Origin: Rhodovulum sp. MB263
GTDB lineage: Bacteria; Pseudomonadota; Alphaproteobacteria; Rhodobacterales; Rhodobacteraceae
Assembly: GCF_002073975.1 (NCBI RefSeq)
Contig: NZ_CP020384.1
Coordinates: 2,728,001-2,792,000 of the forward strand
Reading direction: 5' to 3'
Length of the DNA: 64,000 nt
A program made the translations under genes and the position numbers. The notes below the pieces were generated by a model, which saw only the letters and a program-made list of their open reading frames with translations, was not told the DNA's origin and searched no databases. Shown in pieces: positions 55,919 to 63,936 of the stretch; the stretch's first letter is position 1; the number at the start of each line of letters is the position of its first letter.

Positions 55919-56140
55919 GACATTCGAGGAGCTTGCCCGGAAAGTTCACGAAAGGAAGTACAAGGACAACGCCAACAACGGCAAGCATATCGCGCAGCGG
56001 ATTCGGACGCTCGAAACATACTCCTTCCCAACGCTGGGCAACCTGGCCGTTTCCGAGATACACCAAGACGACATAGAAGCGGTCCTTGACCCCATCTGGA
56101 CATCCAAGCCGGAAACGATGATGTCCCGAGAGATGGTGTA
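55919..56140 (+). pseudogene. P4-type tyrosine integrase, N-terminal remnant
   Basis: A plus-strand frame without a start encodes TFEELARKVHERKYKDNANN, then KHIAQRIRTLETYSFPTLGN and VSEIHQDDIEAVLDPIWTSK, ending at a TAG. This is the arm-type/SAM-like N-terminal domain of P4 integrases; the catalytic domain is gone. It points to an earlier genomic island at this site. The 230 bases between parE and this remnant hold no gene I can support. Confidence 0.7.
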
Positions 56141-56189
56141 GCTCACCGCGGGCCTCGCGCTTTCAAGCGGGCCGAGCTGGTCAGTCGCT

Positions 56190-56330
56190 CTGCGCTGCAG
56201 GCAACCTGCTGCCGGTCAGCGCGTCGGCGAACCGCTCCAAGGGCGCGCGCGGGCCGCTCGACTGGTTGCCGCCGGATCCGGGCTTCCGCTGCCAGTATGT
56301 GCTGCGGTTCAGGCGGATCAGCGCGCGCTC
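56190..56330 (+). pseudogene. HNH nuclease (DUF1524-like) remnant
   Basis: The plus-strand frame reads LPVSASANRSKGARGPLDWL, then PPDPGFRCQYVLRF. The NRSK, WLPP and CxYV spacing is characteristic of the last part of DUF1524-type HNH nucleases. No start and no upstream HNH residues are left in frame. Confidence 0.4.
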
Positions 56331-56399
56331 GACGTCGCAAAGACAGGTTTCTGCGATTTCGTGCCGTCCAGGGACGACGCGACGAACCGCCTTCGCTTG

Positions 56400-56591
56400 C
56401 TACTCCCAACCGTCATCCAAGAAGCTCTTGAGATCAAAATCAGGGTCTCGCGCTCCCATGCGGTCAACCTGATCTTGGATCGGTCGCAGGCGTTCGAGCA
56501 GGTTCTGTCCAGCCCGTAAACGAACGAATTCGCGAAGCAGCTGCACACGTAGCTCATGATACTCCGCAGTTTCCACATCGACATCGCACAT
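56400..56591 (-). CDS. small helical protein, possibly truncated
   Basis: The 63-residue frame (MCDVDVETAEYHELRVQLLR, then EFVRLRAGQNLLERLRPIQD, ending DFDLKSFLDDGWE) looks like a real helical product rather than a chance frame. It begins right at the end of the IS3 remnant, so the original gene may have been longer. Function unknown. Confidence 0.35.
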   Translation of the reverse strand: MCDVDVETAEYHELRVQLLREFVRLRAGQNLLERLRPIQDQVDRMGARDPDFDLKSFLDDGWE

Positions 56592-57016
56592 GACCGACCT
56601 GTTTATCCTGCGAGGTGTGCCCTGCCACGTCCGATCCGATAACGGCCCCGAGTTCATCGCCAAGGCCGTGCGGCACTGGATCGACGCGGTGGGCGCTAAC
56701 ACCGCGTTCATCGAACCGGGTAGTCCTTGGGAGAACGGCTACTGCGAGAGCTTCAACTCGAAGCTCAGGGACGAGTTGCTGAACGGCGAGATCTTCTACT
56801 CGCTGGCCGAGGCACGCGTGGTGATCGAGGCGTGGCGGGTCCATTACAACACCGCGCGGCCTCACTCGTCCCTGGGCTATCGGCCACCAGCGCCGGAGGC
56901 CGTTCACTGGGCACCGTTTCGAGCTCCGGGATCAGCCCCGCCGCATGCATCTACCTTGGCACCGAGACCCGTCATGCACTAAGGCTGAAACCGGACCACC
57001 CGATAGGGGCAGACCA
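56590..57016 (+). pseudogene. IS3-family transposase remnant (3' half)
   Basis: The frame encodes the end of an IS3 OrfB: FILRGVPCHVRSDNGPEFIA (second catalytic Asp), [20 protein letters not shown] and [19 protein letters not shown]. The 5' half is missing. The right element end is preserved (CCGGACCACCCGATAGGGGC and AGACCA, ending 57016). Its sequence is related but not identical to the opposite-strand remnant at 48408-48687, so the two frame the mobile zone. Confidence 0.85.
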
Positions 57017-57164
57017 GACCAGCTCCGCGCATTGCAGCCGATTGCCCGGTAAGGCTGAAGCAAGAGCTGCGTTGATTTCCCTGATCAATCGTCGCAGACA
57101 CTTTCTGCGACCTCGAGAGCCCTGCTGGGTTGAACCACAGTGACGCGGCATTCCCGCACCTGCG

Positions 57165-57986
57165 TCACGGCCTCGATCTTATCCCCGTGTCCAGAGAACC
57201 GGCAGCAGGACAGCCGACCGCAGGCGTGTTAAGCGCCATTGCCCTGGCCAACAGCAGGGTTCGCGCAACTGATCGCCGCGAGGCAAGGAAGAGCGCGACC
57301 ATCACGAACCAGATCAGCGACGAGGCCAGCCCTTGCTCGGACAGGTCGTCGGTGATCGCGGCGATCCAGAAGCCGGGGCCGAAGACCAGAATCAGGACGA
57401 CCATGCCGTATTCCAGAAAGGTGACGGCAAGATTGGGCGGCGGCAGCAGGTCGACCGGTTCGGCGGCCAAAGAGACCGGCCGCAAATACGGCACACCTTC
57501 CGCGGTTCCTATTCGTTCCTGCGCCAGGACCACCATGCGATCATGTCTGGCATTCCAGACCGCAAGCGAAAGGGAGGCCAGCGAGATGCAGATCAAGGCC
57601 GCCGTTCCCAGTGCCATCCGCATCGTCTCGAAGGCCACCAGCGAAATCGCGACTGCGGTTACCATGGGGCCGAGATAGATCATCGAGACGGAAAAGACGA
57701 TGTAGCCGACAGCGCGACGCAAGACGACAAGCAGCCAGCTGGAAAGGAAAATCGTAGCGGGCAGACAGATCGCGGCCCAACTGACCCAGGCGCGCCAGGA
57801 AACGGCCTCGGGCCGGAACAGGGCGAGCGGGTCGTTGAGTTGAAGCAGCGCGGCAAAGTAGAAAACCCCGAACAGGACCGCGCCCAGAAGAGCCGCGCTG
57901 CGCAGTTTTCCGTCCCAGCATTCCGGTGCAGATCCCAGTACCAGGCGCACCGACCAGAGATTACGCAGCACCGACATCAGAACCAT
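57165..57986 (-). CDS. multi-pass membrane protein, candidate immunity protein
   Basis: The 273-residue protein has about six hydrophobic segments (for example AALLGAVLFGVFYFAALLQL, VSWAAICLPATIFLSSWLLV, YGMVVLILVFGPGFWIAAIT) and no motif I recognise. It begins 10 bases before the end of the putative effector gene, so the two are translationally linked. A small polytopic protein after an effector aimed at membranes is the usual layout for an immunity protein. This is inferred from context. Confidence 0.6.
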   Translation of the reverse strand: MVLMSVLRNLWSVRLVLGSAPECWDGKLRSAALLGAVLFGVFYFAALLQLNDPLALFRPEAVSWRAWVSWAAICLPATIFLSSWLLVVLRRAVGYIVFSVSMIYLGPMVTAVAISLVAFETMRMALGTAALICISLASLSLAVWNARHDRMVVLAQERIGTAEGVPYLRPVSLAAEPVDLLPPPNLAVTFLEYGMVVLILVFGPGFWIAAITDDLSEQGLASSLIWFVMVALFLASRRSVARTLLLARAMALNTPAVGCPAAGSLDTGIRSRP

Positions 57987-59473
57987 CCTTCGGGAACCGC
58001 TTTCGCTGCCCTGTTTTGCAGGACATTCCAGCCTTCCCGTATATCGTCCGCCGTTTCATTCGCCCAATCCTCTACCCCTTCGGCAGTTTCCACCGCCCAG
58101 TCGGCCACATCATGCGCGCTCTCGGAGGCCCAGTCGGCAGTATCCTGCGCGGCTTCGGATGCCCAGTCGGCGGCTTCTCCGGCCTTTTTCGCAGTCCAGT
58201 CCGCCGCGCGCTCCATCTGTCGGCCTGCTTCAGCCGCCGTGTCGCCGGCCCATTGCCGGGCGGCGTCATACTTGAGCATCAGATAGTCGGCGAAATCTCC
58301 CGTCACCTCGACGGCACCCTGTGCGATCGCCTCCAGCCCGTTCCCGATGGCGGTGTAGAGCTGGTCGCATTTGGTCCCCAGATCCCATCGGTTGGCGATC
58401 CAGGTCAGCACCATTCCGACGGCCAGTCCGGTACCGATGCCGGCCGCGACGACAATCGCGGCCGTCCCGAGGGTCAGCGCGGCAGCGCCACCGAAAGCGA
58501 TTGCGACCGCCGAAATGACCGCTTCCGCTGCGATGGCCGAGATCCCCAACGCGATACCGTCGACGGTCAGGGTGCTCAGCAACAGGCTCCAGTCTCCTCG
58601 GGATTGCGGATTGCCGTACCACTCGACGAAATCGATCGTGCCGACGATGAACCAGCCGACGACGGGAAGTTTGCTTGCCGCACCTTCTGCAGAGGGTACG
58701 GCCGCAGTTCTCAGATTTCCGCGGGTGGCGGTGACGACCTGTGCCAACCGCGAGCGCGTCATCGCCGCAACGACCCCCGTCATCAGCTGTCGGCCGATAC
58801 CCGGCTTCATCCGGGCGACGATCACGAGGGCCCCCGAACTGTCGCGCGCGACGCGCAGCGCGCCCTTGCCTCCGTCGACAAGCGCCCTGATCGCCCTCCG
58901 TCCGTTCATGCTCCGTACGGCAGCGACCACTTCGGCAATTGCGGGCGCACCGTCCGTTCCGGTCATTCTCAGGTCGATGTCATGTCCGGAGCTTTCGTAA
59001 AGGTCCTGCGCGCCCGAGATTTCGTCAATAATCTCCAGGGTGACGAGAATTGCCCTTGCAATCGCCAGCAAGACGTCATCCGGCGCGGTATCGACATCTA
59101 TTTCGCCCTCGTCCAAAGACAGCGAAGGCGGGGCCTGAAGCACCAGAATTTCCTGTTCAGGCCTTTGCCCTCCCGCTTTGGCGTTCTCGTCGATCTCGCT
59201 GAGCAGAACCCCCAGATCCTGCGGGCGTGAATAGGTGAACTCCTGAAGCCTCGAGCAGACAGGATACGTGGTGCCATTCAGGATGACGTCGAGTCTGTTT
59301 GTCGTGCCCGTAAGCGTATTGGGCAGGATCATGCGCTCGCCGCTTGGCAGAATGCCGGTAGCTTCGCCATTGACGACGCCTTCCATCAGCAGGCCACCGG
59401 ACGGCGAGTTTACCCGAAACAGGTTCCCCATCTCGCATCGCGCCAGCGGGTCGTCGCAGTTTACCGTCGTCAC
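57977..59473 (-). CDS. putative membrane-active T6SS effector with 11-residue Trp repeat
   Basis: The 498-residue product starts with GTG. Residues 1-130 are beta-rich (LFRVNSPSGGLLMEGVVNGE), 130-260 helical, 270-360 a hydrophobic Gly/Ala stretch with glycine-zipper character (VISAVAIAFGGAAALTLGTA, then VVAAGIGTGLAVGMVLTWIA), and 400-480 amphipathic helices in which Trp occurs at 426, 437, 448, 459 and 470, exactly 11 residues apart, each in an A/V-x-D-W context. Glycine zippers and 11-mer helices suggest membrane insertion. It lies between a DUF4123 adaptor gene and a membrane protein gene, which is how T6SS effector-immunity pairs are arranged. No known toxin domain is recognised. Confidence 0.65.
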   Translation of the reverse strand: MTTVNCDDPLARCEMGNLFRVNSPSGGLLMEGVVNGEATGILPSGERMILPNTLTGTTNRLDVILNGTTYPVCSRLQEFTYSRPQDLGVLLSEIDENAKAGGQRPEQEILVLQAPPSLSLDEGEIDVDTAPDDVLLAIARAILVTLEIIDEISGAQDLYESSGHDIDLRMTGTDGAPAIAEVVAAVRSMNGRRAIRALVDGGKGALRVARDSSGALVIVARMKPGIGRQLMTGVVAAMTRSRLAQVVTATRGNLRTAAVPSAEGAASKLPVVGWFIVGTIDFVEWYGNPQSRGDWSLLLSTLTVDGIALGISAIAAEAVISAVAIAFGGAAALTLGTAAIVVAAGIGTGLAVGMVLTWIANRWDLGTKCDQLYTAIGNGLEAIAQGAVEVTGDFADYLMLKYDAARQWAGDTAAEAGRQMERAADWTAKKAGEAADWASEAAQDTADWASESAHDVADWAVETAEGVEDWANETADDIREGWNVLQNRAAKAVPEGWF

Positions 59474-60505
59474 TTACGCCTCCTTCCCGATCGAGATCGC
59501 GAGGGCAAGCATATCCCTGGACCTGTCGAGATCATGAGCAGAGCCTTGAAGGATGCCGTCGAATCGCCGGTCCTGTTCCGGCGGAAAGCCGAGCATGAGC
59601 CTACTCAGGCAATATCTTTCGACCGCGCGCTCCTCGCGCAATCCCAGAGAGATTGCCGATCTTGCCATGCGGTGAAGACTGGTCAGCCTCCTGTCTTCGG
59701 ACACGCTGGTCGTGGAAGGTATGACCTTTGTCAGTTTCCGGTCGAGTTTCTCGACGAACAGGTCAAGGCGGATGCGTGCAATGTCGCGCCGGAAACCGGG
59801 CCATCTGCCCGGAGAGTTTCCCGTCCGAATGTCCCGGCGCAGGTCCGGATGCGACACGTGGGCGATCGACACCATCCCCCTTACCGGTTCGGGCAGTATG
59901 AAGGTCATGTCCAGAAGGAAGTGTTCCAGGAACGGTGTCGCGGCTTCGTCATGGCCCTTCAGATAGCGCGCCAGATAAGGCGGCGCCCAGAAGCGGAAAA
60001 AGATCCACCTTCCTCCCGCGTCCTGAAATTTTGTGAACTTCCGGAGATGGGACCAGATCATGTCCAGCGACCGACTGCTCCTGATGAAGATCGCTGCGGC
60101 ATTGTTCCAATATTGGCCGGCAGACTTTCCCCCGGTGAACAGCTTCCGGGTCAGGTCGGACTCCTGTTCCAGACGGACGAGCCATGGCGCGGCGTCTCCC
60201 CATTCGTCGCGTGCGTCCCCCTTGAAAAGGCATCTATGGTCCAGACCCGACGCTTCCAGAACCTCGGGAAGCATCGGCATCCGGGCCGCATCTATCAACG
60301 CAAGGACGCTATCGCCGTCATCCCCAGCCGGGAACAGATGCGGCATCAGGTCCTCGGGAACCGTCCTTGTCGGCCATTTTCCGAACTGGCTGTCGAGCGG
60401 CCTGAAATTCGTGAGAGTCTCGATGTGAAGGGCCGACAGGCCGTCCGAGGACATCTGTCCACCCGGTTTACCTCCGGAAAGGTCCATCCAGAAATCGGCC
60501 GTCAT
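59474..60505 (-). CDS. DUF4123 domain protein (T6SS effector adaptor)
   Basis: The 343-residue protein matches the DUF4123/Tap group, chaperones that load effectors onto VgrG: SVLALIDAARMPMLPEVLEA, then CLFKGDARDEWGDAAPWLVR, a SAGQYWNNAAAIFIRSSRSL segment and LRKFTKFQDAGGRWIFFRFW, followed by APPYLARYL. It ends directly at the effector GTG and overlaps the upstream VgrG remnant by 4 bases, the classic vgrG-adaptor-effector order. Confidence 0.8.
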   Translation of the reverse strand: MTADFWMDLSGGKPGGQMSSDGLSALHIETLTNFRPLDSQFGKWPTRTVPEDLMPHLFPAGDDGDSVLALIDAARMPMLPEVLEASGLDHRCLFKGDARDEWGDAAPWLVRLEQESDLTRKLFTGGKSAGQYWNNAAAIFIRSSRSLDMIWSHLRKFTKFQDAGGRWIFFRFWAPPYLARYLKGHDEAATPFLEHFLLDMTFILPEPVRGMVSIAHVSHPDLRRDIRTGNSPGRWPGFRRDIARIRLDLFVEKLDRKLTKVIPSTTSVSEDRRLTSLHRMARSAISLGLREERAVERYCLSRLMLGFPPEQDRRFDGILQGSAHDLDRSRDMLALAISIGKEA

Positions 60506-60720
60506 TTTAAAAGGTCCATGCCAGAAGGCCCGCTGCGACTGCGTAGGCCAGCATACAAGGCCGTCCCGGCGGCTGCGTGGCGCATCCGGTCGCCGGAGCG
60601 TGACGCGGAAAATACGTTCAGTTGGTCAGCGCTCTCGAAGTGGCAGAGCGCCAAGGCGCCCTCGCCTAGGGCGGAGGAAATCCGGCCAATCCGGAGCTCC
60701 TGATTGAAAAAGCCTCTCAT
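60502..60720 (-). pseudogene. VgrG N-terminal remnant
   Basis: The 72-residue frame opens FFNQELRIGRISSALGEGAL and continues ALCHFESADQLNVF, close to the start of T6SS spike proteins (a hydrophobic strand, LGEDVL-like turn, then F-x-G/S-x-E-x-L). At about residue 35 the frame is lost; the next frame reads ERIFRVTLRRPDA, as expected further along VgrG, and runs into the DUF4123 gene. Everything else of VgrG is deleted, so the cargo must use a spike encoded elsewhere or be orphaned. Confidence 0.45.
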
Positions 60721-61135
60721 GAAACACCCTCTTGAATTGCCGCGAAGGTAGTAAGTCCCCGCGCGTCATGGCAACCCCAGGCATCCCCTTACCTTCAGGG
60801 ACGCTTGGCTATTGGCAGTATCATGCCGATTTGCAGAATGCTGCAAAGCAATGGAAGGTGCTGGAGTGGACACTGTCAGGAAAGCGATCAGGGACAGCTT
60901 CCAGAACCTACAGAGCCGATATCGGAAATTGGTTCACCTGTGCTCACGTGGCTTTCCACGAATGACCGCTTCCGTATTTTTTTGGCTGCTCGGGCTTGAG
61001 GCGCTCAACGTCGGCTATCGGCAGATGCCAACCAGACGGCGGCCATCTGCGCGGTGTGCGCGCTGAGGCAGGAGATGATGCCCTAGCGGCGCAGTGGACC
61101 GGACCCGGCGTCGTTGCGCTATCACATTCTGCGCC
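60721..61135. other. intergenic, no supported gene
   Basis: 415 bases between the T6SS cassette and the HicAB pair. Open frames are short and not convincing. The promoter of the cassette should lie at the left end. I see nothing else. Confidence 0.35.
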
Positions 61136-61555
61136 TCAAGCCGCAGCTTCCAACGCGAACCCGGGAGCCTGTCCCAACGCAGCGAACGCCGCATCGTATT
61201 GCTCCAGCCGGGTAGCATGGTTCGGATCGAACAGCCGATCTACCTGGGGCCGATGCCAGCCGAGATCCCGGACCAGATCGGCGCGGGTCTTGTCCGCATC
61301 TGACAGGGCCCAGAACAGCAGGACCTTGATCTGGAGCTGCAGCGGAACCGCCACGAGGCGCGGGCCGTCGCTCGGCCGCGGGATGTCCTCGAAACCCGAT
61401 AGGCGTGATGCCAGCGCTTCGGAGATCGCTCCTTTGGCCATGCTCAGGGCTTCGACTTCGGTTTCGCCGAAGCTGGTCACCTCCGGCAGATCCGGGCAGG
61501 TCACCAAAAAGGTACCGTTGTCGTCAGGGGTCAGGTCTACGGGATAGGCCAGCAT
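61136..61555 (-). CDS. hicB: HicB-type antitoxin
   Basis: The 139-residue antitoxin has the degenerate-RNase-H N-terminal domain (MLAYPVDLTPDDNGTFLVTC, then PDLPEVTSFGETEVEALSMA) and a C-terminal DNA-binding HTH (KTRADLVRDLGWHRPQVDRL). It neutralises HicA and represses the operon. The internal ATG at 61555 is preferred to the one 12 codons upstream; it lies 32 bases after hicA. Here the toxin gene comes first, as is common. Confidence 0.88.
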   Translation of the reverse strand: MLAYPVDLTPDDNGTFLVTCPDLPEVTSFGETEVEALSMAKGAISEALASRLSGFEDIPRPSDGPRLVAVPLQLQIKVLLFWALSDADKTRADLVRDLGWHRPQVDRLFDPNHATRLEQYDAAFAALGQAPGFALEAAA

Positions 61556-61587
61556 CAGGGGATCGCCTCCTTCGGGAGATCCCGGCC

Positions 61588-61776
61588 TCACTTGAGGCCG
61601 AGATCCTTGAGTATCTTGTTCACCAACCCCGTACCGAGTTCCTTGCGGGCCCCGTGCATCGGGATCTGGCTTTTCCTGTCGCCCAATCGAACAGTCTTGT
61701 GGCCGCTGCCCCCTTTGTGGGTTTCGAAGGTGCAGCCTTTGGAGCGCAGGAGCTTTTCGAGTTCTTTGCTGTTCAT
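61588..61776 (-). CDS. hicA: HicA-type mRNA interferase toxin
   Basis: The 62-residue toxin (MNSKELEKLLRSKGCTFETH, then KGGSGHKTVRLGDRKSQIPM) has a dsRBD-like fold with the active-site His in GGSGHK. It cleaves mRNA when free. It precedes hicB. The predicted promoter leaves almost no leader, so translation may start close to the mRNA 5' end. Confidence 0.9.
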   Translation of the reverse strand: MNSKELEKLLRSKGCTFETHKGGSGHKTVRLGDRKSQIPMHGARKELGTGLVNKILKDLGLK

Positions 61777-61782
61777 GGATAT

Positions 61783-61821
61783 AACATAGTCAACACATCT
61801 GTTTAAGTCAACAGATGTGTT
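61783..61821 (-). promoter_or_regulatory. hicAB promoter with overlapping operator
   Basis: On the minus strand TTGACT (61806-61811) and TATGTT (61783-61788) are 17 bases apart. A perfect 12-bp inverted repeat, AACACATCTGTT (61792-61803) and AACAGATGTGTT (61810-61821) with a 6-base spacer, covers the -35 and spacer, a typical autorepression operator. The -10 lies only 6 bases upstream of the hicA ATG. Confidence 0.7.
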
Positions 61822-62202
61822 TAATCACGGTGTGGAAATCTACGCCTGCGACCCGATCTTGGACGTCTGCCCGGGCACCAGATGCAGATGGTGATATTCT
61901 GCTTCTGCGGGGCTGCCGGGGCTGCGGGTCGGCTCAGTTCACGCGGATCGCATAGACCCCACCTGGATCTGGGCCGAAGTGCGAGCGCGTGAGGCGGTAG
62001 CCAGTGCCGTCCTTCGGCGGACAGGTGCGGCAAGCCTGATCGCGAGCCCTTTCCTTCCCTCTAACTTGGTTGATTCCACCTTGCCATTTCTTTGCCAGAA
62101 TACCGTGTGAGTTCCTGCGATGTTCTGGGAATCTAGGGAGAAACAAGAGCCTAGATCAACGGCGCCGGCCCCGCTGTATCTTTTTGCTTTTATTGAGTTT
62201 TA
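61822..62202. other. intergenic between hicA and tRNA-Ser
   Basis: 381 bases. A minus-strand frame ending CRTCPPKDGTGYRLTRSHFG, then PDPGGVYAIRVN (about 61,934-62,030) has a protein-like composition and may be the tail of a lost gene, but there is no start and I do not annotate it. The tRNA-Ser terminator region (TTTTTGC on one strand) is at the right end. Confidence 0.35.
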
Positions 62203-62292
62203 TGGCGGAGACGATGGGATTCGAACCCACGAGACGGTTTCCCGCCTACTCCCTTAGCAGGGGAGCGCCTTCGACCACTCGGCCACGTCTCC
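62203..62292 (-). tRNA. tRNA-Ser (GCT)
   Basis: Class II tRNA of 90 bases with encoded CCA. Acceptor GGAGACG/CGTCTCC, anticodon GCT at 62256-62258 in a CTGCTAA loop, a long variable arm (GGCGGGAAACCGTC region) and T-arm GGTTCGAATCC. Confidence 0.96.
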
Positions 62293-62455
62293 GCCGCCTC
62301 GTTTAGAGATCCGGGACAGGAGAAACAAGGCCAAAATCGAGATTCCTTGGTCGCTCATATCTCATTCCACACTGTCCCCACCCTCCTGCCTGGGCGTTCA
62401 CTCCCCTCATCTGGTGGATCGGGACCGGTGCCCTATCACTGGCGGAGGCCTGCTT

Positions 62456-62491
62456 CTCCAGAATGGCATGGAAAGAAGGTTGAGTAGACGC
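62456..62491. mobile_element. end fragment of an IS481-type element
   Basis: GGCATGGAAAGAAGGTTGAG and TAGAC match the inner end and inverted repeat of the IS481 element at 48688-49905 with two substitutions in the repeat. The rest of the copy is absent. Confidence 0.7.
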
Positions 62492-62499
62492 GTTGAGTA

Positions 62500-63030
62500 C
62501 TGCTGCTCGGGTCTGAGGCCACCGGCACCGATCACCGGCCTCTGGCACATCATCCCGGCCAGGCCGGATTCGAGTTGAAGCTCGTCTCTTCTGTCGGCCT
62601 GGCTCGAACGCGCGAGGCCCTGCACGACAGCTGGGACAAGAACGACCCGAAGGACGCCCAGGTCATCCTGCACATGCTGGAGAACGGCGCCGTGCAGTTC
62701 TTTCATGATCCCCTGGTCGTCGGGATCGCCGACATTCAGGAGCTGTCGAAGACGCATGAGATCGTCTCGCGTTCGAAGACCGAGCTCTGGCACCGCATTC
62801 CGACGCATTACCTGCCGCTCTACTTTCCCGAGGCCGTCTTCGCCGTGAAGCCTACACCGCAATCGCGGCAAAGATGGCGCGCACCGTACACGCCGTGGTC
62901 AAACACGGCGCACCCTATCGCCCCTTCTTCGAGCGGGGCGCCCACGCCGATCTGCCGAACCACGTCGGCAATCTTCACTCCCCGAGCTCGCAGCACGTGG
63001 AACTGCCACAGATTCATGAGGGTGATTTAG
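62500..63030 (+). pseudogene. IS110-family transposase remnant
   Basis: The middle of an IS110 transposase is readable from about 62,545: AGFELKLVSSVGLARTREAL, HDSWDKNDPKDAQVILHML, then FHDPLVVGIADIQELSKTHE and SKTELWHRIPTHYLPLYFPE. After an internal deletion the end is found near 62,860-62,950 (AKMARTVHAVVKHGAPYRPF then FERG). Start, DEDD motifs and termini are missing. The 285 bases between it and tRNA-Ala hold nothing I can support. Confidence 0.8.
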
Positions 63031-63315
63031 GGCTTCTCTGGTTTGCCGGCCATCGTCGTCGTCCTGCGTGATACGGGACAAAATACCCCAAGGGCGGCCC
63101 TGCCCTATCCTTCGATGCGACGGGACCTCCGTGTCGTGCGGATCACACCTGATGACGGGCAAAAATCCATGGATCGCAGCTCGGCACCCGAAGACGACAG
63201 GTTCACGGGAAAACCCACCAGACCGGCCGCTTTATGTCATCAAACATGCTGAAAAGCGTTCGGCACGCTTATGCGTTCAAAACGCACAGTTATTTCACAT
63301 TTGCACAAGTATATC

Positions 63316-63391
<76 letters not shown>

Positions 63392-63936
63392 GGTGAGCGG
63401 TCATTTGCAGTATGGCGCGGGGGATGTCAAGCGGTCTGCCCCATATGATGATGCAGAAATTTCGCAATCTTCAGCAGCGGCCGCGCCGGGACCAACCAAG
63501 CAAAAGCTCGCCCCCTCGCAGACAGGCGCCGACGCGGTCCGCCCTCCTGTCGCTCCGGGGGCCGCAGAAGGTACGATCCGAGATCCCTGGGACCTGCAAC
63601 GGCCTCATCCGGCAGGCCTGCCAGCAGCCCTCCCCGATACCGACCGGACGCGGCCGATCGTCCTTTCGGCCCGCCCCGCGCCCATGCGTACGCCCCAACG
63701 CCCCGGCCCCTATTCCGAGGCCAGCCCCAACCAGCCCGCGGGCAGAAAGAGAGGGCTTGTCGGTTGCGGCGCATCGCCCCCGGGGGCCAGCCACGGCTTT
63801 CCGTATTGCGCAGGCACCGGAACGAATCCACCCGTCCGGGCGAGAGGCCTCCCGCGCCTCTGGGCCGCAACCGGCTTTACCCCTCCGCGCCACGGGCTAG
63901 GATCGAACGGATGCAGCGGCAGCGGGAGACCCAAGG
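63392..63936. other. intergenic, no supported gene
   Basis: 545 bases between tRNA-Ala and the partial gene at the window end. Long open frames on both strands are Arg/Ala/Gly-rich and look like chance frames. It contains the promoter of the partial gene at its right side, without clear boxes. Confidence 0.35.

Noticed and set aside
63427-63893. Minus-strand frames of 140-147 codons near the window end
   Set aside because: Two overlapping frames of similar length with chance-like composition; neither has a convincing start.
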